Positions 39,509 to 50,545 of a DNA stretch of 64,000 nt are shown one piece after another (the first letter of the stretch is position 1; every line of letters starts with the position of its first letter). The position numbers and the translations under genes were made by a program. The notes beneath the pieces were generated by a model that saw nothing but the letters and a program-made list of their open reading frames with translations, did no database searches and was not told the origin of the DNA. The stretch is from assembly GCA_018697195.1 (NCBI GenBank), contig CM031879.1, positions 33,244,541-33,308,540 on the forward strand, in the 5' to 3' direction. The DNA is from Certhia americana (lineage: Eukaryota > Chordata > Aves > Passeriformes > Certhiidae).

Positions 39509-42500
39509 GAAAAAGATAACTGCAGTATTCCAGGAAAGAGAAGCCTGTTCAAAATCATTGTGGATGGAAATGTCACAGCTGGAGCAATGGTTGCCCTTTT
39601 AGCTGAAGCACAGATGCAGAAATCTAGCCTCCTGGCTGAGAATATTGTCTGAAATCAAATAAAAAGTCAAAGGGGCTCTGTTCTTTAATTTTTAATCTTT
39701 TATTCTTCTCATACAATAAATAAGATTTGACATGATGAAAATACTTAAATCATGTGATTATGAATAAAAACTGAACTAACGCTTCAGTTTGTTTTTTCCA
39801 TTTGGTTTACAAGCTTTTATCTCCATGTCTGATATATAGTGCAAAAGATTTTAAACAGTAAATGAGCCAACAAAAAACAGTGTCCAGTGAACAAATGCAG
39901 AATACCTAATAGATATTGTGACATACATCATATAACAAGACTTAATATTTTGTAGGAATACAGATCTAGAAAGCTTATCAGTGAGAATTTTTGGTTTTAA
40001 CTGATTTGGGTGTGTAGGAAGTGTTAAATATTCCTAAAACAGTATGTAAGGTAATGACTACGGAGGTGGCTGGATGCACTTAGCAGATAAAACTCTTGTC
40101 AGCTTGGCTTAGGTGTGATGTAAGGGACCACAATAAGATTAAGAGAAATGGGGAAAAAACCCACTTCCCAGCAATAGAGCAGGCATGTGGTCATGGTGCT
40201 TGCTCACTGACAAGCATATCAACACTGTCCTTGCAACCATCTTCCCTTGCCTGTGAGGCCCTGCTGACCTTCATTTTTCCAACTCTTCCACTCTCATCCC
40301 CTGCTACCACCTCATGCCCTGACAGTGTCCTTGATGCAGGCCATTTTCACTTTTGACCCCCTGGAGGGATACAGCCTCCCTAAAATCTGAGAGTGTTGTT
40401 TCCTCTTTCCTCACCACTAAATTTCCTTGTAAAAATTTCTGATTTGGCAGATTCTGATTTCACTGTCAGTGTTTGCATGTTACTCCACCTGTGGTTTTTC
40501 TTTCATTTTGATAGCTTCTTAGAGTCATCATCAGCATAAAAGGTTTTTGAGATGCTCGTTATAATGAAACCTTTGTATCATTTCTTTGATACTGGGAGCA
40601 GTTGTCTCTGTTTCACAAGTCAGACTATAGGAGTAGACGAGAACCTGGTTTGTTTTCTAGTTTAAGCTGTGTTGGTCCATTTGTGCATTGTCTGAGTTGT
40701 CTGTTGTTTGGGGAAAATAACTGTTGAGCAGCTGTGAGTGATATCAAACATCAGAGGTGGCAAAGTATGTTATGCTGGTAGCAAAGCTGTAACACTTGAT
40801 AGGGAAAAAGTACTTTAGCACTGCAGCTCTCTTAGTTGTGAAGCTATAGCCCAAACTACTTAATCTTACTTCTTTAACTTCTGTTATAATTGCTATTTAA
40901 AATGTCTTTTTTTTTAATATGTGATCACTATTAAATACCAGTGATGAATGGAAAGTCTTAAAAATATTTTTCTTCTCCCTGAACTGTTCTAAGCTTTTTA
41001 TCAAAAGTCATGCTATATTTCTTTGTATTTTTTAACATATTTTACCTGTCTGGGGATTCAATGAGTTAAGATGCTAGAATTCCAAACCTGGCTTATGGCC
41101 TGTCTGATTATCACTTAACCTGCTTAGCTCTCTTCATAGGAGTGCATTTATGTCCCTTAAGAATCTTTTCTCTGCTACATGCCTGTACACGTGTCGTGAA
41201 ACATGTTTTAAACAACTGCTCTGTTTTGGTGCAAGATTCACCAAAGTACTTCAAGCAGAGTACTTCCCTGAAAAGAGGACCAGTACTCTGAAGTCAGAAT
41301 GTTATGTCCCTGTTAAAATCCATTTTCTGTTGCCAGTACAAGATCCAAAAAATTTTGTGAGACTCAAGCTTCTTGTTCCCTCTATATGCTTTGCCTTGTC
41401 TTGGCATCTCTCTTTGAACAGCTGAAGTTACTTCTAACCAGTTCTCTGACTTATTTCATGCAGAAGTGCAAACTTTTTTGAACTGTTGGCCTTGGTCACA
41501 ATTTCCTTTTTAGCTTCCGTGAGAAATTTATAGAATCTGTCACATTTCTAAGTAATTCAGAACAATGTGCATGTGCTTAGTGTGATGTATGGGTTCATTT
41601 CTCCAGTTACCTGATCCTTTTAGCTTTCAGACTGCACATGCATCATGTGAGTTTGGTCATATGCACAGTTTGCTGCAACAGAATTTTGCTGAACACAGAA
41701 GCTGCGTTTTTATCAATTTGCTCTGGGGATCACCATGTTTAAGAAAATGCCACGTTCCAACTTCTTTCTCTGGGGCCTGGAGGGAATGGTAGGATTTTGT
41801 TAGATCTGAAGAACTTAGTGTAGTAGGGATTTTCTGATTTTTTTGAAGCTGGGATTTACAATTGTATATGCTCTATTAAGGAAGTCTCCAGAGGGTATCT
41901 GAGTAGATCTAGAATTTCTAATTGGGTAAAGTGTCTTTATTTATTTTTAAAAAAAACATGCCACAAAGCAACAAAAAAGGAAACTGGAAATAAAAGTAGA
42001 TGAACTTGCTGCATAATTTGCAGCAAAACTTTTTGTGTCAACAGTGAAATACTCAAAAGCAGTAATGCAGCTCATATGGCAAACTGCAATGTTTTTCAAT
42101 TGCAAAGTAAATTTTTAGTTTAAACTGCAAATAGTTTTCAACCAGTATGTTTCTGAATTACATAATGAGATGAGTCAAAGGTAATCAAGCAAAAGAAGGT
42201 AGAAAGGTGCCATTCTGATACCTTCCAATGGGAGTTATTTATTATGGCTGAGGTGCAAAACACTGGTTGAGAGAAACTAACAAAATAAATTTTTGTGGAG
42301 CCAGGAAAAGTGCCCCTGTAGTACTAATATTTTATTATGAGGGTATTTGAGGACATTTCATTATCTTTCTGGGATGGAATGTTGAGGGTTTTTTGCTTAT
42401 TTATTTACAGGCTTTTCAGCTGAATTTCTCCTAAGAATGATCTATTCCTACATTAACCAAGTACCAGTTTTTATAGGAAAACTTTATTTTTATAATAACA

Positions 42501-43765
42501 TCAGACAAGTAGTGATTGTTCCCAATGGACAAAATTCCTAAACTGTGTGCTTTGACAGAAAAGACAGCTGTGTGTTTTACAGTATGTGTGGGGGTGTACA
42601 GATGTATGCAGTAGGCAGGACTTGTGATTTCATTGCCATGTCTGCAAAGAAGACACATTCCTCCTTCTCAGGTCATATCCCTGACTAAGGTGGAATGCGT
42701 GTGGCATCTTAATTTATCCCCAAGCTGCTCTAGGTGGAGTGCCAGTTTGTTTGCCCTTGTCACTTCTGCAAATCTATTGCTTCCTTTCTTGTATTTGAAA
42801 AGTCTTTCTTGTATGCGTTTGGATTTTGTTAAATGGTCTGTCAGAAGGTTATTTTCCTTACGAGTGTAACTCTTTGATCAGACCCATAAAAGGCATCCAG
42901 CTTAATGAAAAGTCATATCCACTACTACTGTTGGTTTCTAGTATATTCTAAGTGTTGTGCCTGTAGCAGGAGAACCTGCAGAATGCTGCCCGAGGATGGT
43001 CATCGTGTCAACTGTGTTATGGGACCAGATGCATCACAATTACCAAGTTCAGCTTGAATAATTTCAGTGTGGCTTTATTCTTGTTTTAATGTAGGTTAGT
43101 TTTTCCTACTCCTCCTGTGCTGTTCTATTTCAGGAGTGTTTTAAAATGTTTATTTCATAAGACTTAAAGATGGTTAAAAACAGTTAGTGTGATGATCTTG
43201 TTCAGGAGCATTTCTGTGGCTTGTTTGGGACTGCATTTCTTGGATATAGTTTGCATGCAGCATAGATTCAGTTTTGGTGGAGCTTTTGAAAGCATTATTA
43301 TGCTTCATAGAATACTTGTAGAAGTTCATCCTGTAGATTATTGTTCTTGAGAATATGAGTGGAGGGTAGTCTAAAATCATAACTATATGCCCTTTATTTC
43401 TTTGATGCTCAAAATTTTTGTGTGGAGTTCCTGCGTGTAGGTTGCTGTGCAGCTTGTCTGTCATAGTTACTTTTTGAAAGGGAAGACTATGCAGTGTTTT
43501 AAGGAGATCAGTTACATTTTCAACTACTCAGAGACTTTGCCTGTGTAAGTCTGTAATTGCTGTTATTTTCTACAGTGCTGTGTAGATTTGGAAAATAATC
43601 AATTTATCATAAGATGCAAGTACCTGGAGCTTATTCTAAAGGCTGTCAAACTTAAAAAGTTTTTTGACAGATTTGTCTCTCATGTTGTGGTGGTCTTCCA
43701 TGTTTCTGAAATTGAAACTTTAAGACTTACATAACTTAAAAGAATATGAAACCAGTTGTTAAAGA

Positions 43766-43855
43766 TCACAGAATCATTAGGGTTGGAAGGGACTCCTGAA
43801 AATCATCTAGTCTAACCCCCTGCCAAGGCAGGGTAACCTGCAGCAGGTCACACAA
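43766..43855 (-). mobile_element. CR1 LINE fragment, 3' end only
   Basis: The + strand reads CACAGAATCATTAGGGTTGG, then GGAAGGGACT, ATCATCTAGTCTAACCCCC, CTGCCAAGGCAGGG and AGCAGGTCACACA. These are the hallmark reverse complement of the CR1 3' untranslated end. The element is therefore on the minus strand, antisense to CNOT2, and severely 5'-truncated to about 90 bp, as is usual for CR1. No coding capacity. Confidence 0.85.
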
Positions 43856-45451
43856 AAACAAAATATGAACAAAATACCTATTATAGTATTGTGTTCTTAC
43901 AATGAGTGCAAAACCGTGCCAGTATTAAAGCTAATCAAGGAAAACAAACCCTTTTGAACAAAAAGAGAAATATAGTGAAATATTCCATTTGCCGTGATGA
44001 TGTTATTTTGGTACTACAAAGTTGCTGTTTGAGGGATTATCGTAGCATAGTCATACAGTGTACTGGTAGAGGTTATCATTCACCTTGAAGAAGTGGACAG
44101 CTGCAATTATGAAAGGAGAGAACAAAGGATCTCAGCTTCTAATTTTGTCTTTCATGTAGAAAATTAAATCTATTTTTACTGGTGTTGTTTGGTTTTTCTT
44201 TATTTTTTGTTAATAGCTTTAACTTGTCACTGAAGGTTTGAGATTTGAAAGATTTTTCATATTTAGCAACCTGGTAATATATATTCTCTTGTATATCAGT
44301 TCCATTGATATAAACTATAAATTGAATTTTAACAGACAAACTGATGGAATTCCAAAGTCTGTATTTTGACTTAAATTGCAGGCTCATTTGGCAGTTCGTG
44401 TGATTTTTGATAGGCATTTTGAGAGACACTTCTCACTGCAAGACTCGTTAAGGGTCACTTTTGTAGATACTTCCAATACGCAAGTATGTTATCTTTTGTG
44501 AAAACAGTGATTTGTGACAGAAAAGAAACAGAGTAAATTATTGCCTTTGCTTATTAAGACCTAGGCATCAACATAAGAAGCAATAGTGCATAGAGTAGAA
44601 GTTCTGTAACATCAAACTGATTACAGCTTTTAATTGCTTCCATGTAATGGTAGCTTGTCTGTTGACAAACTGTACTCACTGGAGAGGCAGGAAGGGGAAG
44701 ATATTCCTAGAATTCCTAAAATTGTTTCTTTCTTTTATTTTTTTTTCAACTTGTGTTACTGTATATAGTTTTAATCTCTCCTGAAGATGATGAGTTTAAT
44801 TAGTTGTAGTTCAATGTTGTTTTTTCAACTCTATAGAAAATTAAAAATATTCATCCTTCTGTGAGATTTTATAGTATCATCTTATTTTAGATTTGGCTAT
44901 GTTAATGGCGTGAGTGAGCTCTCCTTGGGCACTGCTTATAGTAATATTGCAAAACAAAAAATATAGTTAGTTTTCATTTTTTAATAGTATAATTTGCTTC
45001 GGGCTGTTAAACTAACTTTGATATACTGTCATAGAACCACTTTATAAGTAAATTTTGAAGATGATTTTCTTGCAGCTTAGGACAAAATTTTTATTAGTTT
45101 TTCCATACAAATTCAGTTTCAGTAAGATATTTTCAGTTATTGGTGAAGTGTTTTTGTGTGCTGAATTATGCTACACTGCACTATGCCTCATAACTAAAAA
45201 TATTTATCTTTAAATCTTTTTAACGAAAGTATTTATTGTTGTTTTGTGTTATTTTCTCAGCTGAAGGATAAAGGTCAGTGACCACAGTAAACTGGTTATT
45301 TAGATCCTTCAAGTTTGTAACATTTGTACAGTGCTTCTAGTTCTCCTGTAGTGGTTGTTAGGAAATGTTCCACAGAAGAATTTAAAGGTCTTACCAGGTT
45401 TCTGACTGCACTTTGCTTGATGAATGTTAGCTTGGAGTTATGAGTTTTAAA

Positions 45452-46187
45452 CATAGAATTATAGAATGGCCCAGACTGGGAGGGGCCTTAAAGATTATCT
45501 ATTTCCAGACCCCTGCTGTGGCAGAGATACTTTCCACTAGGCCAGGATGCTTACAGCCCCATCCATCCTGAAAATTCTGGGGATGGCACATCTACAACTT
45601 GTCTGGGCAGCCTATGCCAGTGCCTCATCACCCTCACAGAAAGGAATTTCTTCCTAACGTTAATCTAAACCTACTTACTGTCAGTTTAAAGTCAATACCT
45701 CTTGTCCTGTCACTACATGATCCATATTTTGTGTAGGCTCCCTTCAGGTAGTGGAAGGCCACAATTAAAAGAAAAAAAAAAAAATACCCTCAAACCTTCT
45801 ATTTTCCAGGCTGAATAATCTTATTTCTCTCAGCCTTTCCTCATAGGAGAGGTGCTCCATCCCTGTAATCATCTTGGTGGCCCTTCTTGGATTCAAGAAG
45901 GATTCTGTGCTGGGAGCCCTGGAAGTGGATGCAGCACTCCAGGTAGGGTCTCACCAGAGCAGAGCAGAGGGACAGAATTCCCTCCCTTGCCCTGCTGGCC
46001 ACACTGCTTTGGATAGCCAAGATCCAGTTGGTGTTTTGGTCTATGAGTGCACGCTGCTGGCACATGTCCAGCCTCTCATTCATCAGCACACCCAAGTCCT
46101 TCTTGGCACAGCTGCTCTCAGTCTGTTCATCCCCCAGCCTGTGTTGATACCAAGGATTGCCCTGACCCAGGTGCAGCTCCTGCTTTG
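45452..46187 (-). mobile_element. CR1 LINE fragment, 5'-truncated, about 740 bp
   Basis: The + strand begins CATAGAATTATAGAATGGCC and continues through CR1 landmarks in order: GTGCCTCATCACCCTCACAG, GAATTTCTTCCTAACG, CATAGGAGAGGTGCTCCATC, ATGCAGCACTCCAGGTAGGG, CAAGTCCTTCTTGGCACAGC and GCCCTGACCCAGGTGCAGC. Read on the minus strand, this is the end of the CR1 reverse-transcriptase ORF plus the 3' UTR, with the 3' terminus at 45452. An A-rich insertion or expansion lies near 45768-45785. It is 5'-truncated and diverged, so long dead, and it sits antisense in CNOT2 intron 2. Confidence 0.93.
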
Positions 46188-46197
46188 AAGGAAGCAC
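45841..46197 (-). pseudogene. CR1 reverse-transcriptase ORF, C-terminal relic
   Basis: A 118-codon open frame carrying CR1 ORF2 C-terminal motifs in order: HLGQGNP, RLGDE, KKDLGVLMNERLDM, SVASRAREGIL and ALVRPYLE. The catalytic reverse-transcriptase core and the endonuclease domain lie upstream in intact CR1 and are absent here. The frame breaks down after about GSQHRILLE compared with the family and then stops. A non-functional remnant inside the CR1 fragment. The first residues after the ATG may be flanking sequence. Confidence 0.85.
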
Positions 46198-46606
46198 GTG
46201 TGTTCACTTGATTAGAAGTGGAGGTTGTTTGTGGCCACGTGTCTGGTTAGTTCTCTTAACTCCATCCTATCATGCAGTTCCCTTCTTTTATTTCCTCTGT
46301 CACCATGAATATTTTCTAATAATATTTTGCATGGGACTACCAGTGGGAGTTTTAAGTACTTTTGCAACATTACACTGAAGAGTGAATTGACCTAAGTGCA
46401 CCATTTTTACATTTTTAATGAATGGTTACACTGCCAGTGTGTCTTGTGCAACAGAGAACTGAGTTCCCACAGTAGAACAGGAAGAGTAATTAGAGGATTA
46501 GGAGAGGGATCTGCATCACATTAGTCTCAGAGACAAGAATTCTTTGCATAATAAAATTGCCATGCAATTGGCATACCACTTCTGTGAGATTGTGTTGGCA
46601 TATGTT

Positions 46607-46632
46607 TGTGTGTGTATATATATATATATATA
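46607..46632. repeat. (TG)n(TA)n microsatellite
   Basis: A few TG units pass directly into about nine TA units. Simple repeat. Confidence 0.85.
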
Positions 46633-46728
46633 TGGAAGAGGAACTTAAATATAACAGCTGATTCCTACCTTTCTTCACCTTACCAGTCTGGACCCTGTTA
46701 CCTGAAGGTCCAAAACCTCAGGTCACTG

Positions 46729-46756
46729 TTTTAAACCCTTTCCAAAGGGTTTAAAA
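46729..46756. repeat. Perfect 13-bp inverted repeat with 2-nt centre
   Basis: TTTTAAACCCTTT, CC, AAAGGGTTTAAAA. The 28-bp near-palindrome is the longest compact dyad I found in the window. It lies about 0.5 kb downstream of the CR1 fragment and is not part of CR1. Function unknown. Confidence 0.9.
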
Positions 46757-49700
46757 TCTATTTGTAAGGGCTTCATGGACCTTGCTGTATTTACTTTCAT
46801 AGCTGATTAGGCAGTGATCTTTCAGTCTGTGAAAAGGGAGCTGCAGTCTGTGCATGAGGTTTCCCAGGGGCTTCTTGTCCTAGGAAATAAGCAACTAAGT
46901 TCCATCTGCAGATCTGGCTGCATTTGGCACAGTCCCAGTTATTCTCACACCTTCTTACAAAGAGTACCACAACAGTACTTTTCCAATATCTGTGCATATG
47001 CTTGTAGCATGAGTGACTAATGAGTGTGTTAGTGAATACTGGAATAAGTTAACATGGATCGGAAGGTGCCTGCTGCTAACCTGGCAACAGTATGACACTG
47101 TCGTTGCATAAACCTGCTGTATAAAAGTCTGCATGGACATAAGTGCTCTGATTCAGAAATCTGCCAGCCGTTTACTGTCACCAGTGACTATTGGGAAGTA
47201 GATAAATTGGCTGTTGGTTTTAGCTTCAGAATGAGCACAAAGTAAGCAACCTGGCTACAGCAGCTTAAGTCTCTAATCCCAGTTCTTTCTTTCACTGTTT
47301 TTTAGGAGCTTGCCTCATGTTCTTGTGCTGTTAGTTTTGTTACAGAGCTGGATAGCAGTATGAATTGTACCACAACGTTTCTCTGTTGTGATCTGTGCTG
47401 TGGTTCACCCTAAGAACAGGTGACAGCTCTTTCTAGTGGAGTGGAATCCTGTTAGGGTTGCAGGCAGTTGCCAGAATGCCCAACAGTGCCTGTACCACTT
47501 CCCTCTGGGAGTTTGGACAGCTTGAACACTGAATGTGGCTTCTTCACTTGGCAGTGGTGAACAACACAAAATCATGTACAAAAATGCTGTTGTGAGGAAG
47601 TGTCAGTCTCTGCAAAATGTCTTTGGAGGTCTTCAGAGTAGTTGAGTGCAGTGATGCTGCTGGGTAGCAGACAGGAGCACTGCAGGTCCTCAACCTTCCC
47701 CCTCAGCTGCAGCCTGCTCTGTTCTCTGGAGTTCATCAGCACAGTTCTTTTAGGTGTCATGTAGAAATATGGATTTCCAATAAAAATACCAATATTTATC
47801 TAATTATTAAAAGTTTTCTTAATTTCATCATAACTGTGCTCTTATCAGACTCCATAATTAATATCATTGTACTTGATCAGTCTTCAGGGAATAGTCTTGA
47901 TTACTTTTTTTGGGCTACAGTCATATATGATTATCAGTATAGAAAATAACCTTTTAGAAAGTTTGAATTTAATGGTGAATTTAAAATATCTTTCAGCTTT
48001 TCAGTAGAAATACTATATTTGGACATACTGACTTTCTTGCAGCAGCCATAGACATATTCTGAGAGCTCTGACCCACTGACTCAGAAATATTTGCAGTGCA
48101 TATGTAGCCAGCCATGTGTAAACCTTTGCAGAAATAAGATCAAAATCTGCAGGGTCAAAGACAGAATAGGTTTTTGCCCCTTATGTAACTCCTGTGTTGT
48201 AGCTCAGGGTTGCTTATTCCGCAAGTACAGTACCATGTATGCATCAATGACTTGCTTTCTATCACAAATCGGTTGTTATTCTGATGATGTATCACAAGAG
48301 AAGGTTATGTGGCAAAAAATTAATCCTTTTCTTATCCCAGGTATTGTTAAAGAAGCACCAGAGAATTCTTTGGGACTTGTGAGAAGCTGCTTTTCTGCTT
48401 CTCAAGAGCAGTAGTTGGATGAGATTCCAGCTTCTTTTCATTGCTGAAGATAGCTTCACCAGAGCATTTCACTATCCCATTTTTCTGCAGTTAAAGGCAA
48501 CTGCTCATCTCTCTGCACTTTACTCAGGCAGAGCAAAGGACAAGATAATCCCCTTAGCCTGTTAAATGCTCCATCCCATCTGGTAGGTGATAATTGCATT
48601 GTAAGGGGATTAACACAGTGGGATATGCTTACAGTGTAATGAAGGCTTCACTGTAAGTGTGAAAGTCAGCTGATTGCGTTCTAGCATTTGGGGACCTTAT
48701 ATTTGCACATATTTTGTAAAAAACATAAAAGACAAGTTTCATCTGAGAAGCTATGCAGTACCTTTACGTGCCATCCTTTACATATTTGTAACAGATTTTA
48801 CATTTGTTCTGGAATATCAGTAGTCTGAATATCTGAAATCTTCTAGGAGCAGTGCAATAGACTTTTGTTTAGCCAAATGTTTTGAGATAATTCCGTGGAG
48901 TATCGCTATATTAAATGTATCCCAGGTGTTCACTACTGTTAATCAAAAGTACTATGACTTGAAATCGTGGGGTTTAATTGCTACCAGTCTAGGAACAGCC
49001 ATGTTATTTATGCAGTGCCTGGAAATCTTCATCAGTAAAGGTGAAATTTTGAATAAGCCACACTGTGAGGAATGTCCCAGTAATTTTTTGTCAGCAGGGT
49101 TTTCTGTCAAGAGGATTTCTGGCTGAAAATAACTCTTCTTGCAGCCAACTAAAACAAATATTTTGAAATTTCAGTTTCAAGCGTGAGCCTAAGGTAGTGC
49201 AAACTGATTCTTTAAAAAAAAAAAAGAGTTTAAAATCTTACTTTTAAGTTTGTCTAATGCTGTAGTGAAGATAGTAAATCTTAAGGTTCTGAGCATTTCA
49301 TAAGCTGACTGTACCTTAGCTTCCTTACCTTTCAAGATGATAAAGATCCTTGTGAAGATAAGTTATGTAGGGCAGTAGCTCAGGGTCGATTATCACCCTG
49401 TTGATTGCACTCTCTCCAGTCTCCCCATATGGTACAAGAAACTGGGCAAGTTGCTCTGTGCTGACCTGCATGTGCCGCTTCACTGGTTTGAACATTAACC
49501 TGTTTGGTTAAAACAGGGCTTGGTTAGTGCAGGCTGTGCCGGGAGATAGCTTCATATTCAGATGATTAAATGAGAGTCAGGTATAGAAGTACACACTGGG
49601 TGTGCAGTAGATGCTTTAGTATGACCTTGCTGCCGGATTAAATTTTCGAATGAATTAAGGTTCTGTGACCAGCTGTGTGGCTGCTGTTTCTCTGGTTTCC

Positions 49701-50306
49701 ATTTCCTGACTTAACAGCTCCGTGTGCATGTGCATTTCCGGGAGTAAGGGTAAAATAAAATCTAGTGGGCTTTTATGGGCTGTCTACAGTCATTTTGCCA
49801 GTCTGTGATGAGGTTGTTGAGTGTGGTTAAGCTCAACCTTCTCATGCTTAACCGTGGATCTGAGTGGGGTCAAGTAGAAAGCTCGTTTTCAGAGTTCTGC
49901 TGATGAGACATGGAAGATTTCACAGATTTTTTAAAATTTTTTTTTGCCTTTTTTATTTTTGTTATATCCTTTAAGGTGACTGAGCTATAAATAATGTTCT
50001 TAATTATTTCCTTTTAGGCTGAAAATGTTTACCTGAGGAGAGGAAAACTAGGGAATTTTGCTCTTTTATTTTCTGGCACATTGTAGTTTTAAATAAGCTT
50101 GGGTGTAAGGTCATGGAACTCAAAAAATAAACGTAACAACACCCTTCCAAAAAATGAAACTATGTCCCCTTTCCCCACCCCAGTTGTTTCCGGAATATGA
50201 GTTTGTCACATGAAAATCCCTCTCGACAGATCCATAGACTGGCAATATATGGAAAATATTTTTAAGTGGAATTTTCAGGTATTTAGAAATGAGTTTTTAA
50301 CAATCC

Positions 50307-50310
<4 letters not shown>

Positions 50311-50358
<48 letters not shown>
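50311..50358. repeat. (AT)24 microsatellite upstream of the coding-exon acceptor
   Basis: Forty-eight bases of uninterrupted AT, ending 64 nt before the first exon base at 50423. On the sense strand it gives a chance frame of alternating I and Y. It is close to where branch points are normally found, but the 64 nt in between leave room for branch point and polypyrimidine tract. Confidence 0.95.
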
Positions 50359-50365
<7 letters not shown>

Positions 50366-50422
50366 ATACTACGTAGCAAACCAAGTCATATATGGTATAT
50401 AATAAGTTTTCTTCTTATTTAG

Positions 50423-50434
50423 GTGACAAACAGC
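50423..50434 (+). other. CNOT2: Last leader bases in the first coding exon
   Basis: The exon starts after TTCTTCTTATTTAG. Its first four codons, GTG ACA AAC AGC (VTNS), precede the ATG in frame and match the residues just before MFGASRKK in longer mammalian CNOT2 isoforms. In a transcript joined to the predicted exon 2 they are untranslated, and bases 50424-50426 are the uORF stop. Confidence 0.7.
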
Positions 50435-50545
50435 ATGTTTGGTGCTTCAAGGAAGAAGTTTGTAGAGGGGGTTGATGGTGACTACCATGATGAGAACATG
50501 TACTACAGCCAATCATCGATGTTCCCACATCGGTCAGAAAAAGAT
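50435..50545 (+). CDS. CNOT2: CNOT2 coding exon, residues 1-37 of the short N-terminus
   Basis: CCR4-NOT subunit 2; the protein acts in mRNA deadenylation and transcriptional control as a CNOT1-binding scaffold. This exon encodes MFGASRKKFVEGVDGDYH, then DENMYYSQSSMFPHRSEKD, 37 residues of the disordered, conserved N-terminus. It ends in phase 0 at a consensus donor (GAT then GTAAGT). The ATG at 50435 is chosen because it is the first in the exon, has A at -3, and an in-frame stop closes the predicted upstream exon. Compared with the mammalian sequence as I recall it, one residue differs (VDG here, VDS there). The remaining CNOT2 domains are outside the window. Confidence 0.95.

Larger units (their letters stand above)
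31891..50422 (+). other. CNOT2: CNOT2 intron 2 (predicted)
   Basis: About 18.5 kb of AT-rich intron holding two antisense CR1 fragments, several inverted repeats and an AT microsatellite just before the acceptor. I searched for the short exon that gives mammalian CNOT2 an N-terminal extension and did not find one. Remaining open frames (for example 48091-48414 +, 107 codons) lack domain similarity and are taken as chance. Confidence 0.6.

Noticed and set aside
42985..43030. Candidate for the missing CNOT2 N-terminal exon (a GAGGATGGTCAT segment)
   Set aside because: Only a DGH tripeptide agrees; the flanking residues do not match and no donor follows in the right phase.
46813..47140. Overlapping small frames on both strands after the CR1 copy
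   Set aside because: None resembles CR1 or any other family; random frames.
48091..48414. 107-codon + strand frame, cysteine-rich at its start
   Set aside because: No spaced Cys/His pattern of a known zinc finger, no splice or promoter context, and a length compatible with chance.
50210..50422. + strand frame with an alternating I-Y repeat
   Set aside because: It is the translation of the (AT)24 microsatellite and ends at the exon acceptor.
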